From positions 260,131,863 through 260,195,862 of the forward strand of contig CP136064.1 of assembly GCA_032622095.1 (NCBI GenBank): a DNA stretch of 64,000 nt, in the 5' to 3' direction. Source of the DNA: Siphonodentalium dalli (Eukaryota; Mollusca; Scaphopoda; Gadilida; Siphonodentaliidae). This document shows, one piece after another, positions 44,135 through 53,961 of the stretch; within the stretch, counting starts at the first letter, position 1, and the number at the start of each line of letters is the position of its first letter. Below the pieces are notes generated by a model. That model was not told where the DNA came from. It worked only from the letters and a program-made list of their open reading frames with translations, and did not search any database. A program made the translations under genes and the position numbers.

Positions 44135-46019
44135 TAAAGGTACTCAATCCGTAAAGAGGGTCCCCATCTCAACAGATTCCAACAACAACAATCCGATCAG
44201 AGGGTCCCATATTACTATTTCTTTGGCTTTGGGGGTAAAAAATATTTGATTCGAGTCGAGGAACCCATCAAACAAAGCTCAGAGTTATTAGATATTGATT
44301 TTTGAAATTTGTTATGTTCTCGAGATGAGTACTAATAACTGCCGTAATCTCAGGGGTGGCGCCAGGATTTCCCCGACGGAGGGGCTATGATCCCCGACAG
44401 GGGGGCTAGACCGGTGACCGAAGGTCATCGGCGGCTGCCGAAGGCAGCCCCGGGGAGAGCGCGAGAGGGGTGTCCCCTCTCTCACGGGGGGTTTGGGGGA
44501 CCTCCCCCACGAAAATTTTGAAAATACATAGCCTGAGATCGATTCTGGAGTGTTCTGGTGTCAACATACACACTGTTCTAGGGGATCATAATTGTCACTT
44601 TTACTTGAGTATTTGGAGAAAAAAAATCAGCATATACAATAGTAATGACAATATGGAATTGATCGTTTTATAGAGCCCATATACAGAATGAGCAGGTGAT
44701 GCCACAGTGTCCTGGGCCTGTGCACAAACAAGGTACCCCGCCTTGCTCACCGGAAGCTTATATTATGCTAATGATGAACAGACAGTCTGCCGTAGGAGCA
44801 GTTTTAGCCAGTCAAAAATAAAAATAGTGTAAATAAAATTGTAGAGAATCCTGAATATCATGAATTGATTACACGATGGTATACACTTACAAAGCCCAAA
44901 ATTTACAACTATAAATTCAACAACAGTCGTAGTCAGGTTATATTGTTTACATAAACATCGGAGGTGCCCTTGCTGATGTTGTTAGCGGGAGTTATCGGAA
45001 TCCACCGAGATCGCATCGGGCGCATACATTCCTATATTTTACATATTTCCGCGTTATCATATGCGTATTTTACATATTAAATATAGTAGACACAAATTAT
45101 GGCATCCAGGTGAGACATAAAAATCTCTCGCGGAAAACAGACGCAAACGGACGGACGGGCGGACTGACTAAACGGCAGACAATGAATGTCGGCCACAAAA
45201 CGTTATCCTACATTATATATTAAATATATGTATTAGCGTCTTTTATGCGTGCAATGAGTTGGACGTCATTGTCAAATAATATTTGGTCTTCTTGTTTGAC
45301 ACCCATTACAGGGCTGTTTTTTCGGCGACGCATAGGGAACGGGAAAGGGAAGATTCGACAGTGTGAGTCTGTGTGGAATTTGTAATACATGTAACACGAC
45401 ACACACGAGGATGGTGACGGCATCTATGACACCCTAACCCTATAGTTCCATGCACGAATTTAATAAGTATACGATATGACTCACGGTAGTCTCACGAGTG
45501 ACTCGTGTCGAGTCTGTCGGACTAAAAATAGAACTCTGGTAATGTGATTCATTAACTCTGCACGCCCACGTCGATTTGTTAATCACCAGTGCACGTGTTT
45601 CGAGTCGCGGATTTTCCAATGTTTATCGTCTTTGCATAATTTTATCTCCCCGACGAATTTGGCAGATATCCCCGACGGGGGGGCTGACCATCCCCGACGG
45701 GGGGGCTGTAGCCCCCCCCCCCCCCCCTGACCCCCCCTTGGCGCCACCCCTGCGTAATCTGCTCTGGATGTGTATTCCAAATCTATTCAAACAGACAAGG
45801 ATGGATAACTCTAAAATCAAGTGGTAATTTTAACGCAATTTTGACTGAGTTCTGGGCAGATAGTATTCCCGATAATGAAAAATAATAGATTTCTAAACTC
45901 GATATCTAACAAAGCTGAGCTTTGATGGGTGACTTCCTCGACTCGAATCAAATATTTTTGACCCCCGAAGCCATTGAAATGGTAATTGAGAGGAGTTTTA
46001 TCGGATTGAGTACCTTTAA
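44135..46019. mobile_element. Family T MITE hosting an hAT-type element
   Basis: TTAAAGGTACTCAATCCG at 44135 pairs with its complement ending at 46019. Removing 44351-45752 leaves a ~480-bp element, like the copy at 36526-37010 in inverse orientation. Confidence 0.88.
44351..45752. mobile_element. Non-autonomous hAT-type element (1402 bp)
   Basis: Ends CAGGGGTGGCGCCA and TGGCGCCACCCCTG, flanked by the 8-bp duplication CGTAATCT (44343-44350 and 45753-45760). 8-bp target sites and CAG...CTG termini are typical of hAT elements. Just inside are repeats of CCCCGAC(A/G)GGGGGGCT and GC-rich hairpins (GGCTGCCGAAGGCAGCC, GAGAGGGGTGTCCCCTCTC). No transposase is encoded. Confidence 0.92.
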
Positions 46020-46166
46020 CGTGATTTCGCACATTGAAATCATTGTTATGTAAACTTTACTGTCACAGTGACAATGCCGATCAAAGTCCAATTAAAACAA
46101 TAAAATATCAAAGTTTAATAAAACCTTTATGGCAAACATTAGAAAATGTCAAAGAATTGAACAAAT

Positions 46167-46621
46167 GTGACCCGCCATATCAAATCCAGTCGGAAGTCGG
46201 GATGTTTTTACCCTGTGCCAATGCATTCTCTTATATATGCGAGTCGACCATAGGTCGCCTCGCATATATAAGAGAATGCATTGGCCTAACAATTTTTTAT
46301 CATTTTTTTAAAATAAATGTTTCTGACAATTTTTAGGACATAAAATAAAAAACATCCATTACCTGCAGGGAGCCCCACACATATATAGAAGCATATAGAA
46401 GAGTGTTGTCTGCTCATGTTTGTCTGGGGCTCTGTATGGGTGAAATTATAAAATTGTTAAAGAATACAAGAAAAAATTATTAAAATTGTAAAAAATTGTT
46501 AGGCCAATGCATTCTCTTATATATGCGAGGCGACCTATGGTCGACTCGCATATATAAGAGAATGCATTGGCACAGGGTAAAAAAATCCCGACTTCCGACT
46601 GGATTTGATATGGCGGGTCAC
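46167..46621. mobile_element. Hairpin MITE, family G, copy 2
   Basis: 455 bp; ends GTGACCCGCCATATCAAATC and complement. AAAT flanks both sides (46163-46166 and 46622-46625). Hairpins at 46218-46284 and 46504-46570. Confidence 0.9.
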
Positions 46622-46835
46622 AAATATTCTGAAAAATATATCTTTTTTACGACGCGATTAGGGCTGCTTGTTGACAAATCACTGTACTAGTTTGTTATGC
46701 GAAATTTTGTTATCATGGAGAGCTATCAATAATTGGTGATGTTTTTACAGAAGTATATAATTTTTTACACATTTACCCACTGCGAGTGCCTGTCACTTTT
46801 AACTTTTGATACAATCTGAGACAATTGGTATATAT

Positions 46836-47501
46836 AGAGGATCTCACATGAGTTTCTATTTTATACGGAATTTATCAACCGAGTTCACTAAATTCGAGTT
46901 GAGCCGAGGTTTACCGAGGCTCAAATAGAATTTAGAGGACGAGGTTGATAAATTACGTATAAAATAGGACGAGTGTGAGATACCTTTTATCACATGATCA
47001 AATAAACCCGAAGCAACGCGAAATATTCATCGAAAACAACAATCATAAACTACAGCGATCGCAAGTTATTTGAAGAACGCCGTGACGTCATCGCACGCGC
47101 TGATATTAAACGTGTCTATTACCGATAATTTTGAAACTACTTTTATGGCCAAATTATGTGATAAATACTTTTATCACATAATTTGGCCATAAAAGCAGTT
47201 TCATAATTATCGGTAATAGACACGTTTAATATCAGCGCGTGCGATGACGTCACGGCGTTCTTCAAATAACTTGCGATCGCTGTAGTTTATGATTGTTGTT
47301 TTCGATGAATATTTCGCGTTGCTTCGGGTTTATTTGATCATGTGATAAAAGGTATCTCACACTCGTCCTATTTTATACGTAATTTATCAACCTCGTCCTC
47401 TACATTCTATTTGAGCCTCGGTAAACCTCGGCTCAAATCGAATTTAGTGAACTCGGTTGATAAATTCCGTATAAAATAGAAACTCATGTGAGATCCTCTA
47501 T
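46836..47501. repeat. Palindrome with ~332-bp arms
   Basis: Arms ~46836-47165 and 47170-47501 are nearly perfect reverse complements around a 4-nt centre. Each arm contains a smaller inverted repeat: CTATTTTATACG...GAGCC-TCGGTAAACCTCG-GCTC...CGTATAAAATAG. The structure is thus a palindrome of palindromes. Confidence 0.92.
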
Positions 47502-48176
47502 TTATCACATGATTAGCACTATTTTCCGATGTAATATTCGAGCGTAATAGACACGTGTAATATCGTCGCGTGCAATGACGTCACGCTGCTCTTTGGGACA
47601 ATGATCGCTGGCTGCAGTTAATTGTTGTTTTCGATAATTTTTTTAGCGATTATATGATCATGTGATAAAAAGTATCTCAAACTCATTCTATTTTATACGT
47701 AATTTATCAACCTCGTCCACTAAATTCTATTTGAGCCTCGGTAAACCTCGGCTCAAATCGAATTTAGTGAACTTGGTTGATAAATTCCGTATAAAATATT
47801 AACTCGTTTGAGATCCTCTATTTATCACATATAATTTGCCCATAAAAGCAGTTTCATAATTATCGGTAAGACACACGTTTAATATCAGAGCGTGCGATGA
47901 CGTCACGCCGTTCTTTAAATGACTTGCGATCGCTGCAGTTTATAATCGTTGTTTTCGATGAAAACTTCGCTTTGCTTCGCGTTTATTTGATCTTGTCATA
48001 ACAGGTATCTCACATTCGTCCTATTTTATACGTAATTTATCAACCTCGTCCACTAAATTCTATTTGAGCCTCGGTAAACCTCGGCTCGATCCTCGGTAAA
48101 CCTCGGCTCAAATCGAATTTAGTGAACTCGGATGATAAATTCCGTATAAAATAGAAACTCATGTGAGATCCTCTAT
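47502..48176 (+). repeat. Two further direct copies of the palindrome arm
   Basis: 47502-47823 (~322 bp, diverged) and 47824-48176 (~353 bp, with a 22-bp internal duplication of the GATCCTCGGTAAACCTCGGC segment) repeat the right arm head to tail. Counting the palindrome, there are one inverted and three direct units. Confidence 0.88.
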
Positions 48177-48275
48177 GTATAGCTCAGATTTATTACACAC
48201 TGAACTCAAGAGAGGCCAATCCACCCCTTTGTGTGGCAACGCATACCCCACTCGGGGGAGCTATTGCTGTTGCTT

Positions 48276-48597
48276 AATAGGTCATTGTCGCATGGTTTCG
48301 AGCAAAAAGACACCGACTGCTATTAATATTGGTCCAATTATCAAGGATACGGAACTGCGCTGCCAGTCAGGATCAAAACCCATTTAAATTTCGTTAATAT
48401 TTCACTCCGATCACAAACAAATAATTATCATAATTATATATATTAATAGCAGACGACTAAATAAAATTCCCGTTGTTTGGTGAGACTTTGAGATCCTGGG
48501 TGTCATTTTGCTTGTTTATGACACCCTGGGTGTCTTTTTGCCCGTTTGAGAGATCCTGGGTGTCTTTTTGCTCGAAACCATGCGACAATGACCTATT
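48276..48597. repeat. 39-bp inverted repeat with 244-bp spacer
   Basis: 48276-48314 (AATAGGTCATTGTCGCATGG...) and 48559-48597 are exact or near-exact complements. The spacer ends in three ~33-bp tandem copies of CCTGGGTGTCTTTTTGC-type sequence (48490-48575). No target duplication found. Confidence 0.8.
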
Positions 48598-48941
48598 CAG
48601 CATTACTGTTCCCCTCTTGGGTGGCAACTTGTCGCTTTTGGAAAGAGTACTATCAAGACCACTCAAAGGTGCCAAGATATTTAACCGTTTTTTTTTAATT
48701 CTCTCGCATTTAAGTGGTGGATTTCTCAATTTATTAGGAGTTGTGTCTAAGTAATGTTAACCCACTGTGGTTGGTTTCACAACTAACTTGTGGCTCCGAA
48801 CACCCTTGGTGGGCAACATTAACTCATTTGAGTGTTCATTTGACAACTATAATCCTCTAGTTATGTCCATAATATAGCAGGTTTGCATGTCATGACATGC
48901 ATGGTGTTAGAAATAATGAGTGAATATTTGACATTACTTAC

Positions 48942-49080
48942 TCTCCTAAAATCTTCTCTAGAAAGTCTTTGAAGAAATCTCTCTCATGTTCGTCCTCTAT
49001 GACAACCAAGGTGAGACCGATGTTCTCACAACACTTCTCTGCTTCATCTCTCGGCGCTCCCATCGTGAAATAAATATACT
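48942..49080 (-). CDS. CTLD exon, N-terminal half
   Basis: On the minus strand, between an acceptor (GTTCAG at 49086-49081) and a consensus donor (GTAAGT from 48941), a 139-nt exon enters with two bases and leaves with two. It reads YIYFTMGAPRDEAEKCC, then ENIGLTLVVIEDEHERDFF and KDFLEKILG. The pattern F...EA...C...G..L..I.d..E.dF...L is the start of a C-type lectin domain (strand 1, helix 1, helix 2). The two-base exit fits the one-base entry of the exon at 26512-26720, which carries the rest of the domain. The preceding exon (signal peptide, first Cys) was not found. A start at the internal ATG (49063-49065) is possible but would remove part of the fold. Introns of tens of kb are explained by the transposons. 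Confidence 0.7.
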
Positions 49081-50161
49081 CTGAACACGAGATTTATCCT
49101 TTCTTTACCACATACTCATTGATGAGTATACTCCCCTTAGGAACTATTTACACTCCAATACCACATCGTTAGCATCGTTGAACACTTATCCGGAAGTCTC
49201 TCTGGCGATGTTGGATTGCCATGCGCATGCGCTGCGGGTTGTTGGTCGGTCAGGAAATTTGTTATAAATAATTTTCGGAGAATGTAATTGTTTAACCAGA
49301 ATAAATCATGAAATCATGGGATTATTAGACCGCATAATGTTTTCAGACAAATTCACATGTCCAAAATCTGAATTTTATTAAATATAGAAAGTCGACACTA
49401 GTACCGCCCTCATATTGTGAAACTCCACAGTTTCCACAGACAGGGGGCATAGACTCATTGAAAGTTATCGGAAATATGAACCCAAACCATTATAAATAAT
49501 ATATTTGTGAAATGAGTCCACAATAGGATTTCAGAATTTTATACGTAATGCCCATATTATTTGGTGTACCCAGAGTTATGGCCCTTGATTTTGTGACCGA
49601 AAATGTGATTTTTATGCAAAATATTGCATTTTCATACCTAAGGGGCACAACAACCAGATTTTGTCGATAATGATCACCTATCTGTTGGTTCAAAAGCCTC
49701 TGGCTTCCAACATCGAAATTTAAAACTTTCGACGTTTGCTTTTTCCAGAAAATTCAATTTTTAATGCAGATGGCAAATTTTGGATGCTAAAACTTGATAC
49801 AGTATACTTGCTTCCCTCTGTGGAACTTGAACACAGAAAGTTGGCTGGTTGAAATCGCGTCATGTGACATCGAGCGCGAATCACAACTTGTTTCCATGAT
49901 TGAGTTGTTAAATACTATTCCAAAATGTATAGTTTATAATCAAATGGGAAAGTCCATTTAAAGGCTCTCTTAATTTTCGAACCCCCAGATTACTTTATAT
50001 AAAATATATGCCGTATTATATACCATTTGAAAGAGGAAGCTCAAAAACATTGTATTATCAACTTATCCGGTGTAATAAACTGTGAACATGTTGTCTTTGC
50101 TGAATTACCGACGTGTTATTGTGCTTAAGTTTCATCTGGTTTTATTGTGCAAAACGTATTA
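49081..50161. other. No gene recognised
   Basis: I looked here for the missing upstream exon of the lectin gene on the minus strand and found none. A GCGCATGCGC palindrome occurs near 49222-49233. Confidence 0.4.
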
Positions 50162-50221
50162 TTTCAATGGAGGGGAATAACTCAATATTTTAAAGATAGA
50201 GTTATTCCCCTTCCATTGAAA
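50162..50221. repeat. Hairpin with 22-bp arms
   Basis: TTTCAATGGAGGGGAATAAC-TC pairs with GAGTTATTCCCC-TTCCATTGAAA around ~15 nt, with one bulge. Confidence 0.85.
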
Positions 50222-50859
50222 ATATAATTTAGTTTGAATTCTGTTGCATTCTGGGAGCCATAACGGGGGGATCTTTTTATGATTTTTCTAATTCTCTATG
50301 GGCATCTTCTGCGACACAGACGTTTCAAATGGTGATGAATTATAGTATTTTATTCATATGTTATGGCATAGATTGTTATTAAAACCGTATATCAACGCAC
50401 TATAAAAAAAATCGGTGAATAGAAAATTAGGTGGGACTTTAAAACACTTTTTAGTGAAATGTATGCAACACCAGCAGTCAGATGCTCGTAGCCCGTTTAT
50501 ATATAACCATGGGTATATGTCAGATATAACCGTACAAAAAAAACGCCGTTCTTTTCACCGTGTATTTATCCATGGTGTGCGTGCCTGTGGTTGTCCGTAA
50601 CATGGTGCCCGGTGTTATTGCTTTGAAAGGTAATCATGTTCGACTGGTGTTGTCAGATTGGTAATATGAGATTAGCGGTTTCTATGTCTTGTCTGGTCAC
50701 ATTTACTGTTTGAACTTTGTCTGAAATAGACGCACTTTTTATACTAGAATTTGCGCAACAGGAGCGCAGGGAAATCGCACGTCGAGTTGGTTTAAGGGTT
50801 TTTAGAAAAAGTATTTATATGATATAGACAGAGACGTGGCGACAGGGGTGGGCGGTTGG

Positions 50860-51550
50860 GATGTCTTGCCCCCCAACTTTGGTCAAAATGTTCAACAGTT
50901 GGAAATTTCATACCTGCCAAAACATTAGTTGGAAATTTCACACCAACATTAAGTTGAAAATGTTCTTGTAGTTTGATTTTCAAACAAATTATTTGCATAT
51001 TTTCCTATTTTTGGTAAATATTTTGGACTGAAATGGTCATCAGTCGGAAATTTCCAACCTTAGGAGGGTGACAGGTTGGAAATTTCCAACACTTGGGACA
51101 GTTTGTGTCCTGGTCCCTCCCCCGTGGCCAGTCAAAAAAATGCTAGTTAATTTAAGAAAACAATATTGTCATGCATTTGGTAAATATTGTCATTGGAATT
51201 GTCATCAGTTGAAATTTTCCAACCTAAGTGGGGGTGTCAGGTTTGAAATGTCCAACTCTAGGAAGGTTTGAGGCTAGTCTAGATGCTAGGATTTTGAGAT
51301 TTTCTTGTTCAGATTAAAAAAAATTTGCCGACTATCGTTGTCATTGTCCATTCCCCCGTGGCCAATACAAAACTGCAAAACAATATTTTACTTCATTTGG
51401 TCAAACTTGTGGACTGAAATAGTCATCAGTTGGAGAGTTTTTCAACCTGAGGGGGAGTATGAGGTTTGAAATTTCCAACACCAGGAAAGGTTCAATTGAG
51501 GTCAGTCTAGATGCATGCTAGGATTTAATATTTTCTTTTATAGTTTTAAA
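50860..51550 (+). repeat. Diverged tandem repeats around TTGGAAATTTCCAAC
   Basis: At least three units 160-220 bp apart repeat GTCATCAGTTGGAAATTTCC, an AACCT-AGG-GGG-TGTCAGG segment and a CCCCCGTGGCCAGT segment. A related copy lies near 52270-52560. Confidence 0.7.
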
Positions 51551-52011
51551 AATTTTCTCACACCGGGCCGAAGAACCATGGTCAACCCGGTGTGTCCCCG
51601 CCTCTTGCCCGTAGCCGTGGGAATTTGTCTGGAGTTAGACCATTAGATGTTATGATTTATGCAATTGTTCAGGTTAAACTATCTGAATTTTCAAACCTGG
51701 AATATAGGTTTTTTTAAAATATATATAGGATATTAGGCGTGAGCACTGATGTAAGGGGGGTGGTGCAAATGGAATTTGTGTTTGGGGTGATTCTGATTCA
51801 AGGGGGTGCAGTTGGAATTTCCCATGGTGGACACCCCCTAACGGAAACCATATAGCCACGTCCCTGGATATAGAGAGGCAAACAGAACGATGCCATATAT
51901 ATACAATATGCGGTTGTCTTTAGTGCACTTTTGTGGTTACGAGAGCTCATTTCCCCCTGATTTCTGTTCAATATGTGGTCTTCTTCTTTAAAAGTTTTAT
52001 ATGATTTCAAA

Positions 52012-52153
52012 CAGGGGTGGCACCAGGATATCCCCGTCAGGGGCGGGCTTTAGCTGGCGGGTTGACAATTACATAACTCACCGACGGGGGTGGCTATGAC
52101 TCCCCGACAGGGATAGGATGTAGCCCCTGACCCCCCCCCCCCCCGTGCCACCC
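52012..52153. mobile_element. Short CAGGGGTGGCACCA element, hAT-like relic
   Basis: The left end matches the hAT-type element at 44351 (CAGGGGTGGCACCAGGAT) and the right end reads GTGCCACCC. Internal CCCCGACAGGG motifs and a 15-base C run. No flanking duplication was recognisable, so it is probably degraded. Confidence 0.55.
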
Positions 52154-52842
52154 AACATAACTTAGTATCGATTATTTAGAATAGGGTGTCAAGTAGGGAC
52201 TTGCCGACAGGGGTGGTTATGCAGGGGTCTTACCCCCAATTGTAGTCATACCTAATACCCCTAGCAAAATTAATTGGAAAATTCACACCAAAGTTAGGTT
52301 GAAATTGTTCTCGTAGTTTGATTTTCCAACACTTTCTTAGTGACGAATTCGTTGTTTTTAAACCAACATTTGCATATTTCCCTTTCATTTGCAAAATTAT
52401 GGACTCAAATGGCCATCAGTTGGCAATTTTGAAACCTATGGGTGAGTGTCAGGTTAATAATTTCCCAGAATTGGAAAACTTGAGGCCGGTCTATGCTATA
52501 GGATTGTCAAATGTTCATGTTCATATTTCAAAAATGTTTTCACATCGGGCCTACCATCGGCCGACCCGTGTGTTCTGTGTCCTTGCCAGTAGTTACTCGC
52601 TAATTAATTTAAGAAAAAATAGATCGGGGTGTAAATTTGTGTGGGGTTATACCACTAGATGTTAAGATGTTTTAATCTCATACTGGGCCGAACCATCTTT
52701 TTCACCCCCCCCCCCCCCCGCACGACAAGTGGCCACAGTATCAGTATCATTTATTTCGAAACAAGTCATCCGACTTTTTGTTCCGATTTGAAACATGGAT
52801 ATAAATTATAACGTGATCATAAACACAATATGTTAAAATCAC
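52154..52842. other. Diverged repeat, no gene
   Basis: It holds another diverged unit of the TTGGAAATTTCC repeat (near 52270-52560), a C run at 52706-52719 and an AT-rich stretch that may be the 3' UTR of the LINE remnant next to it. Confidence 0.5.
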
Positions 52843-52997
52843 TCATCGTACTCATATTTCTGGCTATAGAGATATGAGTCAAACAGTTCTTTGAACTGCG
52901 TCAGGTTGACGGATGAAACAATCATCTCTGGTAAATTGTTCCATGGTATAACAACTCTCTGTTTCATTTTGAATAGTCTACCATCTGGTAGTCTGTG
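52843..52997 (-). pseudogene. LINE C-terminal remnant
   Basis: The minus strand reads HRLPDGRLFKMKQRVVIPWN, NLPEMIVSSVNLTQFKELFD and a TGA stop at 52843-52845. The W-N-x-L-P motif followed by F-K-x-x-L-D is the usual C-terminus of CR1-like RT proteins. No RT core is present upstream. Confidence 0.75.
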
Positions 52998-53566
52998 AGG
53001 GAACATTTGGGAAAAATCAAGGGGGTGTAAATTGATTTACGCAAACTTATGAGTTTGGTGTGGTTCAATGGGGTGGGGTGCAGTTGGAAATTCCAAGGTG
53101 GAGACCACCCCAACGAAAACTCTCTAACCAAGTCTCGAGTGCCAAATATCCCACACTCAACCAGGGGTGCCTCTCGCAACTTTAGTTTCTGCCCTCGGCA
53201 TAGGCTTATTTGTTTCTTATCCGATAATACACTTCACCGGCGGCAATGTATTAACCATACTCTGAAATAAAACGCTTCCGTGACGATCACACGATAAAGT
53301 CGTGCTGCAGGTAAGACGATAATTGTGTTGTAGAAATGATACGGAAGACCGATTGTCAAAAAATTCAACATCAAAATACACAGGGCAAGACTTATCGATC
53401 CAAACTGTGGAGTGTGTTTTCGTTGTGTATTTTCGCATATACCCATGGTTATATATATAAACGGGCTACGAGCATCTGACTGCAGGTGTTTCTCTTGTGT
53501 GTGTGTTTTTTTTTGTGTGTGCTCATATTAGTAATTGAATCGTGCCTTGATAAGGAGTTTCATATA

Positions 53567-53570
<4 letters not shown>

Positions 53571-53605
<35 letters not shown>

Positions 53606-53606
53606 G
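53571..53606 (+). repeat. (TTG)n microsatellite
   Basis: About twelve TTG units in a row. Confidence 0.95.
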
Positions 53607-53619
53607 GAAGTGCTGTCGG

Positions 53620-53961
53620 GAAGAGACAACAGTAACCCGCTTACTTAAGTTCAGAACGAGAAACCATCATCTGCCAGTATAGAATCCGGATCATGGACCA
53701 ACAAGGACTACTCGATCAGATAGAAAATGTTCACTATGTAACGAGGAACTCGGGGATGAGTATCATATCATCCTTAAATGCAAGAAACTACTCGATCTAA
53801 GACAGAAACATATCAAACCCTACTACAGAGTTAGGCCCAACACATACAAATTGAATGCGCTTTTCACCTGCAGAAATAGACAAACTCTGACTAATCTAAG
53901 CATATTCATCCGCGACGCCCTACGTTTAATGGAAGCTCCTGTGGCAAACAACACCGCCTGA
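53620..53961 (+). pseudogene. LINE C-terminal zinc-knuckle remnant
   Basis: The plus strand reads ESGSWTNKDYSIR, then a frameshift near 53730, then RKCSLCNEELGDEYHIILKC, a C-x2-C...H-x4-C motif typical of the C-terminus of LINE endonuclease-RT proteins. It continues YYRVRPNTYKLNAL to a stop at about 53961. This family differs from the LINE at 7195-15412. Confidence 0.75.

Larger units (their letters stand above)
50467..53490. repeat. ~53-bp inverted repeats 3 kb apart
   Basis: 50467-50519 and 53436-53490 are imperfect complements sharing CAGATGCTCGTAGCCCGTTT and ACCATGGGTATATG. They may be ends of a ~3-kb element or independent inverted copies; no target duplication was found. Confidence 0.6.

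Noticed and set aside
48457-48754. 90-codon frames on both strands with QKDTQD-like repeats
   Set aside because: They follow ~33-bp tandem repeats inside an inverted-repeat structure and lack gene signals.
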